Below, piece by piece: positions 1 through 7,008 of a stretch of 8,940 bases of DNA (positions are counted from its first letter, which is position 1; each line of letters begins with the position of its first letter). The position numbers were made by a program, and so were the translations under genes. This stretch comes from Pseudomonadota bacterium (GTDB lineage Bacteria; Pseudomonadota; Alphaproteobacteria; Rhizobiales; Xanthobacteraceae). Location of the stretch: assembly GCA_023405565.1 (NCBI GenBank), contig JAEXXW010000079.1, forward strand, positions 1-8,940. Direction: 5' to 3'. The notes beneath the pieces were generated by a model that saw only the letters and a program-made list of their open reading frames with translations, was not told the origin of the DNA and did not search any database.

Positions 1-1
1 C

Positions 2-487
2 CTCACGGCCAAGACCACGGCGATGGTGTGCTGGCTGTTCGTCGGCTCGGCACTGTTCTCGGGTGTCTTCGCCATTCTTGGCGGTCAGGCGCTTTTGGAG
101 AGCTGGGTCCTGTCGCTGAACATGACGCCGACCCAGTTCATGATCCTGTCGATGGCGATCATCTTCGTTCTCGGCTGGCCGCTGGAATGGACCGAGATCA
201 TCATCATCTTCGTGCCGATCTTTCTGCCGATGCTGGCGCATTTCAACATCGATCCGATCCTTTGGGGCGTGCTGGTATTCGTCAATCTGCAGGCCGCCTT
301 CCTGTCGCCGCCAGTGGCGATGTCCGCCTTCTATCTGAAAGGCGTTGCCCCCAAGCACGTGACGCTGAACCAGATCTTCGGCGGCATGATGCCCTACATG
401 CTGATCGTCATCATCTGCATGATCATCATGTATCTGTGGCCGGGCATGACGCTGTGGCTGCCGAACTATCTCTATGGCGGCGGCTAG
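2..487 (+). CDS. dctM: TRAP transporter large permease, DctM family (3' end only)
   Basis: This is the C-terminal 161 residues of the large membrane subunit of a tripartite ATP-independent periplasmic (TRAP) transporter; the 5' part lies before the window. The frame is open from base 2 and ends at TAG 485-487. The protein is almost wholly hydrophobic, with about four membrane segments, and carries the late DctM pattern: an acidic segment with LEWTEI, then FVPIFLPM, then a VNLQAAFLSPPVAMSAFYLKG stretch and a final hydrophobic helix ending in LWLP. By eye it aligns with the end of the second DctM in this window (IEWIEI, VPLFLPVF, VNLQTSFLTPPF, FLRGVAPP), so the two are paralogues. The family forms the sodium-driven translocation channel of the inner membrane. 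Its binding protein and small permease should lie upstream, outside the window. The gene is cut by the window edge and shows no sign of being broken. Confidence 0.95.
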   Translation, partial: LTAKTTAMVCWLFVGSALFSGVFAILGGQALLESWVLSLNMTPTQFMILSMAIIFVLGWPLEWTEIIIIFVPIFLPMLAHFNIDPILWGVLVFVNLQAAFLSPPVAMSAFYLKGVAPKHVTLNQIFGGMMPYMLIVIICMIIMYLWPGMTLWLPNYLYGGG

Positions 488-496
488 CTGCGGCTT

Positions 497-523
497 GTGC
501 GATCGGCACTTTGCCGATCGCAC
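497..523 (+). terminator. Perfect 12-bp hairpin after the first dctM
   Basis: GTGCGATCGGCA (497-508) and TGCCGATCGCAC (512-523) are exact reverse complements around a three-base CTT loop. The hairpin starts 10 bases after the dctM stop and ends 54 bases before the amidase start. No run of T follows, so it may be a terminator of weak intrinsic type, an mRNA 3'-end stabiliser, or an attenuator ahead of the amidase. The inverted repeat is certain; the role is inferred from position. Confidence 0.6.
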
Positions 524-577
524 GTCAGGCATGATAAAAGTGCGTTCGAACTTGATCTGAGATAGGACGCGCGAACC

Positions 578-1939
578 GTGGCCAAGCATGATGTCGTTGC
601 CCTGTCGGCAGTCGCAGCCGCGCAGGAAATCGCAAAAGGGACTCTCTCGGCGGAAGACTATGTCCGCGCCTGCCTCGACCGGATTGCGCAGGTCGAGCCT
701 GAGGTGCATGCTTTCGCGCATCTCAATCCGGATCATGCGATCGCGCAGGCAAAGGTGCTGGACGATCACCGCAAGCAGGGCGGGGCGCTCGGTCCGTTGC
801 ACGGCATCCCGGTCGCGATCAAGGATATCATCGACACCGCCGATTATCCGACCGAATTCGGCTCGCCGGTTTTTGCCGGACGCCAGCCGCAATATGACGC
901 AACGATCGTCTCGAAGTTGCGCGCGGCCGGCGCGGTGATCATCGGCAAGACCGTCACCACGGAATTCGCCTATTATAATCCCGGCAAGACGCACAATCCG
1001 CACGATGTCGAGCGCACGCCGGGTGGTTCGTCCTCGGGCTCTGCCGCTGCTGTCGCAGCGGGCATGGTGCCGCTGGCCATCGGTTCGCAGACCAATGGCT
1101 CGATCATCCGTCCGGCATCGTTTTGTGGTGTCTTCGCATTGAAGCCGAGTCACGGCATCGTATCGCGCAGTGGTATTTTCGAATTGTCGCAAACGCTTGA
1201 TCACATCGGTCCGTTCGCGCGCAATCTGCAGGATCTGGCGCTGATCATGGAGACGCTCGCGGGCTACGATCCCGAGGACGAGGACACGCGCGCCGTTGCC
1301 GTGCCGCCGTTCCAGAAGGCGGTCACCGAGGCGTTTCCGCTCGCACCGCGCATCGCCTTCGTGCGCACGCCGATCTGGGATCAGGCCGATGAGACGACGC
1401 GACACGCCTTTGAAAAGCTTGCGGCCGATCTCGGTGAGAACTGCGTCGAACTCGAGCTGCCGCCGGAATATGCCAGCGCATGGGATGCGATCCGCATCAT
1501 CATGCTGGTCGATATGGGACATCGCTTCGGCCCGATTGCCGACAAGCACGGTGATGCCGTCAGCAAGGTGACGCGCGACCTGATCGACGAAGGCCGCAAG
1601 GTGACGGCGATGCAATATCTCGCTGCACTCGATCTACGCCGCAATCTGGTGGAGCGGCTGAACCAGATGTTCTCGCACTTCAACGCGATCATGACGCCGG
1701 CCGCGCCAGGCGTTGCGCCAATTGGTCACAACTCGACCGGCAATCCGGCATTCTGTTCGTTGTGGACGCTGATGGGTCTGCCGTCGATGTCGCTGCCTCT
1801 TCTCGAAGGCGAAAGCGGCATGCCGCTGGGTGTGCAGCTCGTCGGCGCGCGCAACGATGACTTCCGTTTATTTCGCACTGCGAAATGGCTGGTAGAACAG
1901 ATGGCGCCGAAGTCCAAAAAGCGGTCAAAAAAATCCTGA
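578..1939 (+). CDS. Amidase-signature family hydrolase
   Basis: This 453-residue protein is a full-length member of the amidase signature family, cytoplasmic Ser-cisSer-Lys hydrolases that split carboxamides to acid and ammonia or amine. The triad is visible: Lys82 in GIPVAIKDIID, the cis-Ser151 in PGGSSSGSAAAVAAG, and the nucleophile Ser175 in GSQTNGSIIRPASFCG. The spacings (69 and 24 residues) match those I recall for malonamidase E2. The nucleophile loop has Gln171-Thr-Asn-Gly-Ser instead of the usual Asp-Thr-Gly-Gly-Ser, a variant I recall in a subgroup of these enzymes; the substrate cannot be told from it. There is no signal peptide. The C-terminus is a short basic tail (KSKKRSKKS). The GTG start is chosen because AGGA (564-567) lies 10 bases upstream and the family N-terminus fits. 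It stands alone between two TRAP systems, which suggests it handles an imported amide, but GatA-like or other amidase roles are not excluded. No gatB or gatC neighbour is present. Confidence 0.93.
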   Translation: MAKHDVVALSAVAAAQEIAKGTLSAEDYVRACLDRIAQVEPEVHAFAHLNPDHAIAQAKVLDDHRKQGGALGPLHGIPVAIKDIIDTADYPTEFGSPVFAGRQPQYDATIVSKLRAAGAVIIGKTVTTEFAYYNPGKTHNPHDVERTPGGSSSGSAAAVAAGMVPLAIGSQTNGSIIRPASFCGVFALKPSHGIVSRSGIFELSQTLDHIGPFARNLQDLALIMETLAGYDPEDEDTRAVAVPPFQKAVTEAFPLAPRIAFVRTPIWDQADETTRHAFEKLAADLGENCVELELPPEYASAWDAIRIIMLVDMGHRFGPIADKHGDAVSKVTRDLIDEGRKVTAMQYLAALDLRRNLVERLNQMFSHFNAIMTPAAPGVAPIGHNSTGNPAFCSLWTLMGLPSMSLPLLEGESGMPLGVQLVGARNDDFRLFRTAKWLVEQMAPKSKKRSKKS

Positions 1940-2005
1940 CAAAAAGATCTTGATGAAGAAGTCGGGCGTGTTGAGCCAATCATGATCCAATCCATGTTTG
2001 TCGAT

Positions 2006-2047
2006 TGATCATCAGATTGCTCAAACCGTGATCAGTTCCCTTGAGCA
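2006..2047. promoter_or_regulatory. Paired TGATCA palindromes and TGCTCAA/TTGAGCA inverted repeat (possible operator)
   Basis: TGATCA occurs at 2006-2011 and again at 2029-2034, exactly 23 bases apart. The second copy sits close to the centre of a wider exact inverted repeat, TGCTCAA (2018-2024) and TTGAGCA (2041-2047). If transcription starts near 2111, as the sigma-54 element predicts, the centres lie near -102 and -79, where activators of sigma-54 promoters usually bind. The palindromes are seen; binding by an activator or repressor is inference, and six-base palindromes can arise by chance. Confidence 0.35.
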
Positions 2048-2084
2048 CACGTGAGCGCGCTTGCACCAGCGCGCGTAATGCGGT

Positions 2085-2100
2085 TGGCCTGCAACTTGCT
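2085..2100 (+). promoter_or_regulatory. Sigma-54 (RpoN) type -24/-12 promoter before dctP
   Basis: The sequence TGGCCTGCAACTTGCT fits the sigma-54 consensus TGGCAC-N5-TTGCW: the GG at 2086-2087 and GC at 2098-2099 have the obligatory ten bases between them, and TGGC and TTGCT are exact. Only the AC of the -24 box is changed (to CT). Transcription would start near 2111, giving a leader of about 30 bases to the dctP ATG, which contains the GGAGGGG ribosome site. Sigma-54 control by a DctB/DctD-type pair is established for some dicarboxylate transporters, including the dctPQM TRAP system of Pseudomonas aeruginosa, so the placement makes sense. No activator gene is in the window. Confidence 0.55.
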
Positions 2101-2140
2101 TGAACAATGACACCTGTCAACCGGTTCGCGGAGGGGTGTC

Positions 2141-3226
2141 ATGCGACGGCGGGACTTCACGACAATGGCTTTTGCGGGAGCGGCGGCGAGTGTTGCCGCG
2201 CCTGCGGTGGTGCGCGCGCAAACCACCTTCAACTGGAAAATGACCAGTTTTTACGGGCCGAATGCGGCTTTCTATTCCACGGGTCCCGGCAGCGCGAAGG
2301 ATCTCTGCAAGCGCATCGAGGACATGTCCAACGGCCGGATCAAGATCCAGTTTTTTGGCGCCGGTGAATTGATCCCGGCCGCTGAAGGCTTCGATGCCGT
2401 CTCGTCCGGCACCGTCGAGATGAATTACGCGAATTCGTATTTCTGGACCGGCAAGAGCTTCGCCGCGCAATATTTCACGGCTGTGCCTTTCGGTCTCAAT
2501 TTCCAGGGGTTCAATGGCTGGATGTATGACGGCGGTGGTCTTGCGCTGTGGCGCGAGGTCTATGACCGTTTCAATCTCGTGCCCTTCGTTTGCGGCAATA
2601 CCGGCGTGCAGATGACCGGCTGGTTCAAGAAGCCAATCGAGAAACCGGAAGATCTGCAGGGCATCAAGATGCGCATTCCGGGCCTTGCCGGTCGCGTCTA
2701 CAAGGAGCTTGGCGTCGACTCGCGCCTGATCGCACCGGGTGAGATCTTTCCCTCTCTCGAACGCGGCGTGATCGATGCCGCCGAATTCGTCGGACCCTAT
2801 CTCGATCGGCAGCTCGGCCTGCAGAAGGTCGCGAAATATTACTACACGACCGGCTGGCACGAGATGGCGACGGCGAGCGAACTCACCATCAACAAGGCCA
2901 AGTGGAATTCGCTACCGCCTGATCTGAAGGCCATTGTCGAGAATGCCTGCGCCGCCTGCAACACGATCAGTGAAGCCTGGTGCCAGAAGAATAACGCCGA
3001 GGCGCTCGAAGACCTCGTCAAGAACCAGGGCGTCATCGCGCAACCATTGCCGGATTCGGTGGTGAAAGCCTTGCGCGGTGCGACTGACAAGGTGCTGGCC
3101 GAGGCTGTGTCCAAGGATCCGGTGACCAAGAAAGTCCACGATTCCTACATGGCCTACAAAGCCAAATACGATGGCTGGGCCGATCTGAGCGAGGCCGTCT
3201 ATCACGCCAAGATCCGGAAGGCGTGA
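2141..3226 (+). CDS. dctP: TRAP transporter solute-binding protein, DctP family, TakP-like
   Basis: This 361-residue periplasmic binding protein captures the solute for the DctQM permease encoded just downstream. The N-terminus MRRRDF plus a hydrophobic stretch ending VVRAQ is a Tat-like signal peptide, with likely cleavage after Ala26. The mature part has the features of the TakP (2-oxoacid) branch: GNTGVQMTGWF (152-162), DLQGIKMRIPG (171-181), and GVIDAAEFVGPY (209-220). Gln157, Arg178 and Glu215 fall one residue from the TakP ligand and sodium-site residues as I recall them (Gln156, Arg177, Glu214), but Phe216 replaces the usual Trp. This points to a small carboxylate, possibly a 2-oxo or 2-hydroxy acid bound with a cation; the exact solute is unknown. 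The ATG has a strong GGAGGGG site (2130-2136) just upstream. The gene opens a three-gene operon behind a candidate sigma-54 promoter. Length matches the family. Confidence 0.94.
   Translation: MRRRDFTTMAFAGAAASVAAPAVVRAQTTFNWKMTSFYGPNAAFYSTGPGSAKDLCKRIEDMSNGRIKIQFFGAGELIPAAEGFDAVSSGTVEMNYANSYFWTGKSFAAQYFTAVPFGLNFQGFNGWMYDGGGLALWREVYDRFNLVPFVCGNTGVQMTGWFKKPIEKPEDLQGIKMRIPGLAGRVYKELGVDSRLIAPGEIFPSLERGVIDAAEFVGPYLDRQLGLQKVAKYYYTTGWHEMATASELTINKAKWNSLPPDLKAIVENACAACNTISEAWCQKNNAEALEDLVKNQGVIAQPLPDSVVKALRGATDKVLAEAVSKDPVTKKVHDSYMAYKAKYDGWADLSEAVYHAKIRKA
3216..3221 (+). promoter_or_regulatory. Ribosome binding site that sets the dctQ TTG start
   Basis: GGAAGG lies inside the last codons of dctP, six bases before TTG 3228-3230. 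No ATG or GTG occurs in the dctQ frame before the first membrane segment, so this site is the main reason for accepting the TTG start. Confidence 0.65.
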
Positions 3227-3227
3227 T

Positions 3228-3731
3228 TTGAACGCGGCCGAGAAACTGGCGCACGGGATTGACGCTTTCGTCGATCTCGTCGGCCGTGCAACGTCATGGC
3301 TTGCGCTCGGCATCGCGCTCGTGATGGGCGCGAATGTGCTGCTGCGCTACGCTTTTTCCTACGGGTTCATCTGGGCGCAGGAACTGGAATGGCACATCTT
3401 CGTGCCGATCTGCCTGTTCGGCATGTCGTATGCGATGCTTCACGGTGAGCATGTGCGTGTTGACGTGGTGTTTCAGTATTTCACGCCCCGCAACAAGCAT
3501 CTGATCGAGGTCATATCAGCCTTCATCGCGATGGCCTTCAGCCTCATCGTGATCTGGCTGTCGATCCCGTATGTCTATCAGTCCTGGTCGATCGGCGAGG
3601 GCACGGCCAATCCCGGCGGCATTGAATATCGCTACATCGTCAAGTCGCTGATCCCGATCGGCTTCGCCATTCTGTTCCTGCAGTCGCTCTCCGAAGCGAT
3701 CAAAAATTACATCGCAATGAAGAGGGTGTGA
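3228..3731 (+). CDS. dctQ: TRAP transporter small permease, DctQ family
   Basis: This 167-residue inner-membrane protein is the small permease that pairs with DctM and is needed for TRAP transport. It has four hydrophobic segments (about residues 21-40, 52-71, 93-113 and 138-154). The family motifs are present: WAQELEWHIF (49-58) at the start of the second helix and HGEHVRVDV (72-80) after it, followed by the amphipathic region and the third helix. It begins with TTG one base after the dctP stop, with GGAAGG six bases upstream; the next in-frame ATG lies inside the first helix and would truncate it. Its TGA shares one base with the ATG of dctM. The spacing implies translational coupling along the whole operon. 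Confidence 0.92.
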   Translation: MNAAEKLAHGIDAFVDLVGRATSWLALGIALVMGANVLLRYAFSYGFIWAQELEWHIFVPICLFGMSYAMLHGEHVRVDVVFQYFTPRNKHLIEVISAFIAMAFSLIVIWLSIPYVYQSWSIGEGTANPGGIEYRYIVKSLIPIGFAILFLQSLSEAIKNYIAMKRV

Positions 3732-5056
3732 TGCCGCTGCAGGAAGTTCTTGCCATCCTGATGCTGGTTTCGTTCTTCGTCTTGCTGATGGCCGGTATTC
3801 CGGTCGCGTTGACGCTCGCAACAACAGGCCTCGTCTTCGGTTATCTCGGTTTCGGCAGCCTGCTGTTCAACCTCCTGCCCAGCCGCATTTTCGGCGTCGT
3901 GACCAATTCGACGCTGCTTGCCATTCCCCTCTTCGTTTTCATGGGAATGATGCTGGAGAAATCGAAGCTGGCCGAGGATCTGATGGAGGTTATCGGTCAC
4001 CTGTCCGGCTCGCTGCGGGGTGGCCTTGGCATCGGCATTGTGCTGGTCGGCGTGTTGTTGGGCGCCACAACGGGCATTGTCGGCGCGACGGTTGTCACGC
4101 TTGGCTTGCTCACGCTGCCCGGGATGTTGCGGCGCGGCTATGACAAGGGGCTGGCCTGCGGGGTGATCTGTGCGTCGGGCACGCTCGGTCAGATCATCCC
4201 GCCGAGCCTCATTCTCATTCTGCTGGCCGACATTCTCAATGAATCGGTCGGGACATTGTTCGCAGCGGCCGTGCTTCCTGGACTCATGCTGGCCGCGATC
4301 TATGTCATCTACATTCTGGTTCTCGGCATCGTTCGGCCGGAGAGCGTGCCGGCCTTCTCCAGGGAAGAACGTGCATCGGTCTCCAGAGAGGAACTGATGC
4401 GGAAATCCTTCAAGGTCGTCGCCCCGCCGATTGCCCTTGTTGCCGCTGTACTGGGATCGATTATTGCGGGCATTGCCGCTCCCTCCGAGGCTGCGTCGAT
4501 GGGGGCGCTCGGATCGATCGTCGTTGCCGCGGTGGGCGGACGCCTGAGCTGGCGTGTGGTGCGTGAAACAGCGCAGGCGACCACCAAGATCACGGCAATG
4601 ATGATGTTCATCCTGATCTGCGCGCAGGCCTTTGCGCTGGCGTTCCGCGGCTTGCAGGGTGAGAAGATCGTTCACGATCTCTTCGCGTTCCTGCCGGGCG
4701 GCATCAATTCCGATATCTGGTTCCTGATGCTGATCATCTTCGTCCTCGGCTTCTTCATCGAATGGATCGAGATCTCCTATATCGCGGTGCCGTTGTTCCT
4801 GCCGGTTTTCACGGCGGCCAATGTCGATATGGTCTGGCTCGCGACATTGATCTGCGTGAATCTGCAGACCTCGTTCCTGACGCCACCGTTCGGATGGGCC
4901 CTGTTCTTTTTGCGTGGTGTGGCGCCGCCGCAGGTGACGACCGGCGATATCTATCGGGGCGTTGTCCCGTTCATTCTCATGCAGCTCGTCGCGTTGCTGC
5001 TGGTCTTTCTGTTCCCGGCGCTGGCCACATGGTTGCCCAAGGCGATCGGGTGGTAA
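3731..5056 (+). CDS. dctM: TRAP transporter large permease, DctM family
   Basis: This 441-residue integral membrane protein is the channel-forming subunit of the TRAP system, moving the bound solute inward with sodium. Family landmarks are GIPVALTLA (22-30), IPLFVFMG (65-72), GATTGIVGAT (111-120) and GTLGQIIPPS (150-159), with their mirrored counterparts in the second half (IEWIEI and NLQTSFLTPPF). About twelve membrane segments are expected, and the length is typical. A GTG three bases earlier is also in frame, but the ATG that overlaps the dctQ stop (TGATG) has GAGGG four bases upstream and is the better start. It ends the transport operon. The sequence resembles the truncated DctM at the window start, so the locus carries two related TRAP systems. 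Fusions of DctQ and DctM occur in this family; here they are separate. Confidence 0.95.
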   Translation: MPLQEVLAILMLVSFFVLLMAGIPVALTLATTGLVFGYLGFGSLLFNLLPSRIFGVVTNSTLLAIPLFVFMGMMLEKSKLAEDLMEVIGHLSGSLRGGLGIGIVLVGVLLGATTGIVGATVVTLGLLTLPGMLRRGYDKGLACGVICASGTLGQIIPPSLILILLADILNESVGTLFAAAVLPGLMLAAIYVIYILVLGIVRPESVPAFSREERASVSREELMRKSFKVVAPPIALVAAVLGSIIAGIAAPSEAASMGALGSIVVAAVGGRLSWRVVRETAQATTKITAMMMFILICAQAFALAFRGLQGEKIVHDLFAFLPGGINSDIWFLMLIIFVLGFFIEWIEISYIAVPLFLPVFTAANVDMVWLATLICVNLQTSFLTPPFGWALFFLRGVAPPQVTTGDIYRGVVPFILMQLVALLLVFLFPALATWLPKAIGW

Positions 5057-5103
5057 TGGACTGAGCGAATGCTGTAATCTCCGCCCGTCCCGCGAGGGCG
5101 AGG

Positions 5104-5120
5104 CTCCGGCTTTGCCGGAG
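5104..5120 (+). terminator. Short hairpin after the TRAP operon
   Basis: CTCCGGC (5104-5110) and GCCGGAG (5114-5120) form a perfect 7-bp GC-rich stem with a TTT loop, 48 bases beyond the dctM stop and 34 before the next start codon. It lacks a following T run, so termination may be partial, and the oxidoreductase downstream may still be read from the TRAP promoter. Confidence 0.45.
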
Positions 5121-5154
5121 TTCGGCCGTGGGGCAAAGGGATATTATTTGCATC

Positions 5155-7008
5155 ATGCCACACATTACGCGTCGCGATTTTTTCAATGGATTGGCGCTCG
5201 GCATTGCTGCCGGCCTGACGCCCGCGCAGCAGCTCTTTGCGCAGTGCACGACCCGGTATCCGCCGGCCCTGACAGGGATGCGCGGTCATCACGATGGCTC
5301 GTTCGAGGCTGCGCATGTCATGCGCGACGGGCAGATTCCATCGTTCGACAATATCCCCGTCGAGGAGAGCTATGACCTCGTCGTCATCGGTGCCGGCATC
5401 AGTGGGCTGTCGGCTGCGTTCTTCTATCGGCAGCAGAAGCCGGATGCGCGCATTCTCATTCTCGACAATCATGACGATTTCGGCGGTCACGCAAAACGCA
5501 ATGAATTCCGGATCGGTGACCGCCTGATCCTTGGCTACGGCGGCAGCGAGTCGTTGCAATCGCCGATGGGCTTGTTCAGCGATGTGGCCAAGCGGCTGCT
5601 GCGCGATCTCAATGTCGATGTCGGCCGCTTCAAGACGGCATTCGAGCGCAATCTCTATCCATCGCTGGGACTGTCGCGCGGTGTGTTCTTCCCCCGCGAG
5701 CATTTCGGTCGTGACACGCTGGTGACGGGCGATCCGACCGCGATGGTGGCCGACGATCTCGGCCCCGGCCTGCTCAACGAGAAGTCGCCCCGGGATTTCG
5801 TCGCCGGATTTCCACTCTCCGATGAGGAGAAGGCGCAGGTGCTGGCCTTGTATGATCGCACACGCGATCCGCTCGCCGGCAAGAGCAGTGAAGAGAAATT
5901 CGCGTTTCTGGAGACTGTCAGCTACCGCGATTATCTGACGAAGACATGCGGCCTCAGCGAGACGGCGGCCAATTGCTTCCACGGCCGCTCGCTGGATTTC
6001 ATGGCGCTGGCCAGTGACATGATCCCGGCAGAAAGCGCGCGTGAGATCGGCCTTCCGGGCTTTGCGGGACTGAGTTTGCCGGAGCAGTCCAGCCCCGAAC
6101 GTGAAGAGCCCTATATCTATCATTTTCCGGATGGCAATGCGTCGATCGCGCGGCTTCTGGTGCGTGCGCTCATGCCGGATATTGCGCCCGGCAACACCAT
6201 GGATGACATCGTCCTTGCGCCGTTTCTCTATGACCGGCTTGATCGTGACGGCAATGCCGTGCGTATCCGTCTCGACAGTACGTGCGTCCATGTAAAGACG
6301 GTGCCATCCGGTGCCGAGCTGGTCTATATCCGCGATGGCAAGGTGCATCGCGTGGCTGCGGCGCACGCCATCCTGGCCTGCTTCAACATGGCGATTCCGT
6401 ACATGATGCCGGAATTGCCGGAAGAGCAGCGTCACGCGCTGTTGCGCAACGTCAAGGCGCCGCTGGTCTATACAAAAGTGCTGGTGCGTGACTGGAAGGC
6501 TTTCGCCAATCTCGGCGTGCACGAGATCTCCGGACCGATGTCGTTCCATAGCCGGGTGAAACTCGATTATCCGGTCAGCATGGGCGGCTATCGGCATCCG
6601 CGCGATCCGTCCGAGCCGATAGGACTGCATCTTGTGCATGTGCCGAATGAGAGCAATCCCGGAGCCGAAGCGCGCGACCAGTTCCGCATTGGCAGCATGC
6701 AGCTTCTGGACATGACCTTTGCCGATTTCGAGAAACGCATTCGCGACGAACTCGATCGCATGATCGGACCTGGTGGCTTCGACAGCAGCCGCGACATTGC
6801 AGCGATCACGGTCAATCGCTGGTCGCACGGCTATTCCTATGGTAGCAATTCGCTGTTCGATTCAGGCGACCAGATCGAAACCATCGAGCGCGCGCGTCAA
6901 CCCAGGGGCCGCGTCGCCATCGCCAATTCAGATGCAGACTGGCATGCCTATGCGCATTCGGCGATCGATCAGGCGCACCGGGCGGTGCGGGACGTGCTGC
7001 TGAGCTGA
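5155..7008 (+). CDS. Tat-exported FAD-dependent amine oxidoreductase, spermidine dehydrogenase (SpdH)-like
   Basis: This 617-residue protein is a flavin oxidoreductase that I place, from recalled sequence features, with the bacterial spermidine dehydrogenase family (SpdH of Pseudomonas aeruginosa is about 620 residues). The N-terminus ITRRDFFNGLALGIAAGLTPAQQLFA is a Tat signal, so the folded cofactor-loaded enzyme would act in the periplasm. FDNIPVEESYDLVVIGAGISGLSAAFF (64-90) holds the GxGxxG dinucleotide fold (Gly79, Gly81, Gly84), followed by LILDNHDDFGGHAKRNEF (101-118), a hallmark of this group. The C-terminal FAD segment is GRVAIANSDADWHAYAHSAIDQAH (585-608). ATG 5155 is preferred because it gives a compact Tat peptide; an in-frame GTG at 5128 would add nine residues, and neither has an ideal ribosome site (AAAGGG 5135-5140 is 14 bases away). 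Known members oxidise polyamines and pass electrons to an acceptor, and some bind heme. No cytochrome partner is present here. The substrate is unproven. Confidence 0.8.
   Translation: MPHITRRDFFNGLALGIAAGLTPAQQLFAQCTTRYPPALTGMRGHHDGSFEAAHVMRDGQIPSFDNIPVEESYDLVVIGAGISGLSAAFFYRQQKPDARILILDNHDDFGGHAKRNEFRIGDRLILGYGGSESLQSPMGLFSDVAKRLLRDLNVDVGRFKTAFERNLYPSLGLSRGVFFPREHFGRDTLVTGDPTAMVADDLGPGLLNEKSPRDFVAGFPLSDEEKAQVLALYDRTRDPLAGKSSEEKFAFLETVSYRDYLTKTCGLSETAANCFHGRSLDFMALASDMIPAESAREIGLPGFAGLSLPEQSSPEREEPYIYHFPDGNASIARLLVRALMPDIAPGNTMDDIVLAPFLYDRLDRDGNAVRIRLDSTCVHVKTVPSGAELVYIRDGKVHRVAAAHAILACFNMAIPYMMPELPEEQRHALLRNVKAPLVYTKVLVRDWKAFANLGVHEISGPMSFHSRVKLDYPVSMGGYRHPRDPSEPIGLHLVHVPNESNPGAEARDQFRIGSMQLLDMTFADFEKRIRDELDRMIGPGGFDSSRDIAAITVNRWSHGYSYGSNSLFDSGDQIETIERARQPRGRVAIANSDADWHAYAHSAIDQAHRAVRDVLLS

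Larger units (their letters stand above)
1940..2140. other. Non-coding region between amidase and dctP
   Basis: This 201-base gap holds no plausible gene. Its first 60 bases are AT-richer than the neighbours and show no good terminator hairpin for the amidase. The second half carries the palindromes, the sigma-54 type promoter and the ribosome binding site listed separately. A further GCGCGC pair (2055-2060 and 2069-2074) can form a short stem around eight bases, with no assigned role. Confidence 0.6.

Noticed and set aside
2055..2074. GCGCGC pair that could form a stem
   Set aside because: It is low-complexity GC sequence, expected by chance in a high-GC genome.
2117..2860. 247-codon minus-strand open frame opposite dctP
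   Set aside because: It lies antisense to a binding protein with intact motifs and shows no recognisable domain.
3707..4675. 322-codon minus-strand open frame opposite dctM
   Set aside because: Its composition (many Gln, His, Arg, Asn) is that of reversed membrane-protein codons; the plus strand encodes a clear DctM.
5137..5152. A second sigma-54-like match (GG at 5138-5139, TTGCA at 5148-5152) before the oxidoreductase
   Set aside because: Transcription would start near 5163, after the preferred ATG at 5155, and no later start would keep the Tat signal peptide.
4951..6828. Long 625-codon open frame on the minus strand
   Set aside because: It is antisense to the dctM end and the oxidoreductase, its sequence is rich in Arg, His and Ala with no family motif, and the plus-strand frames carry clear domains. 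It is a shadow of high-GC codon use.
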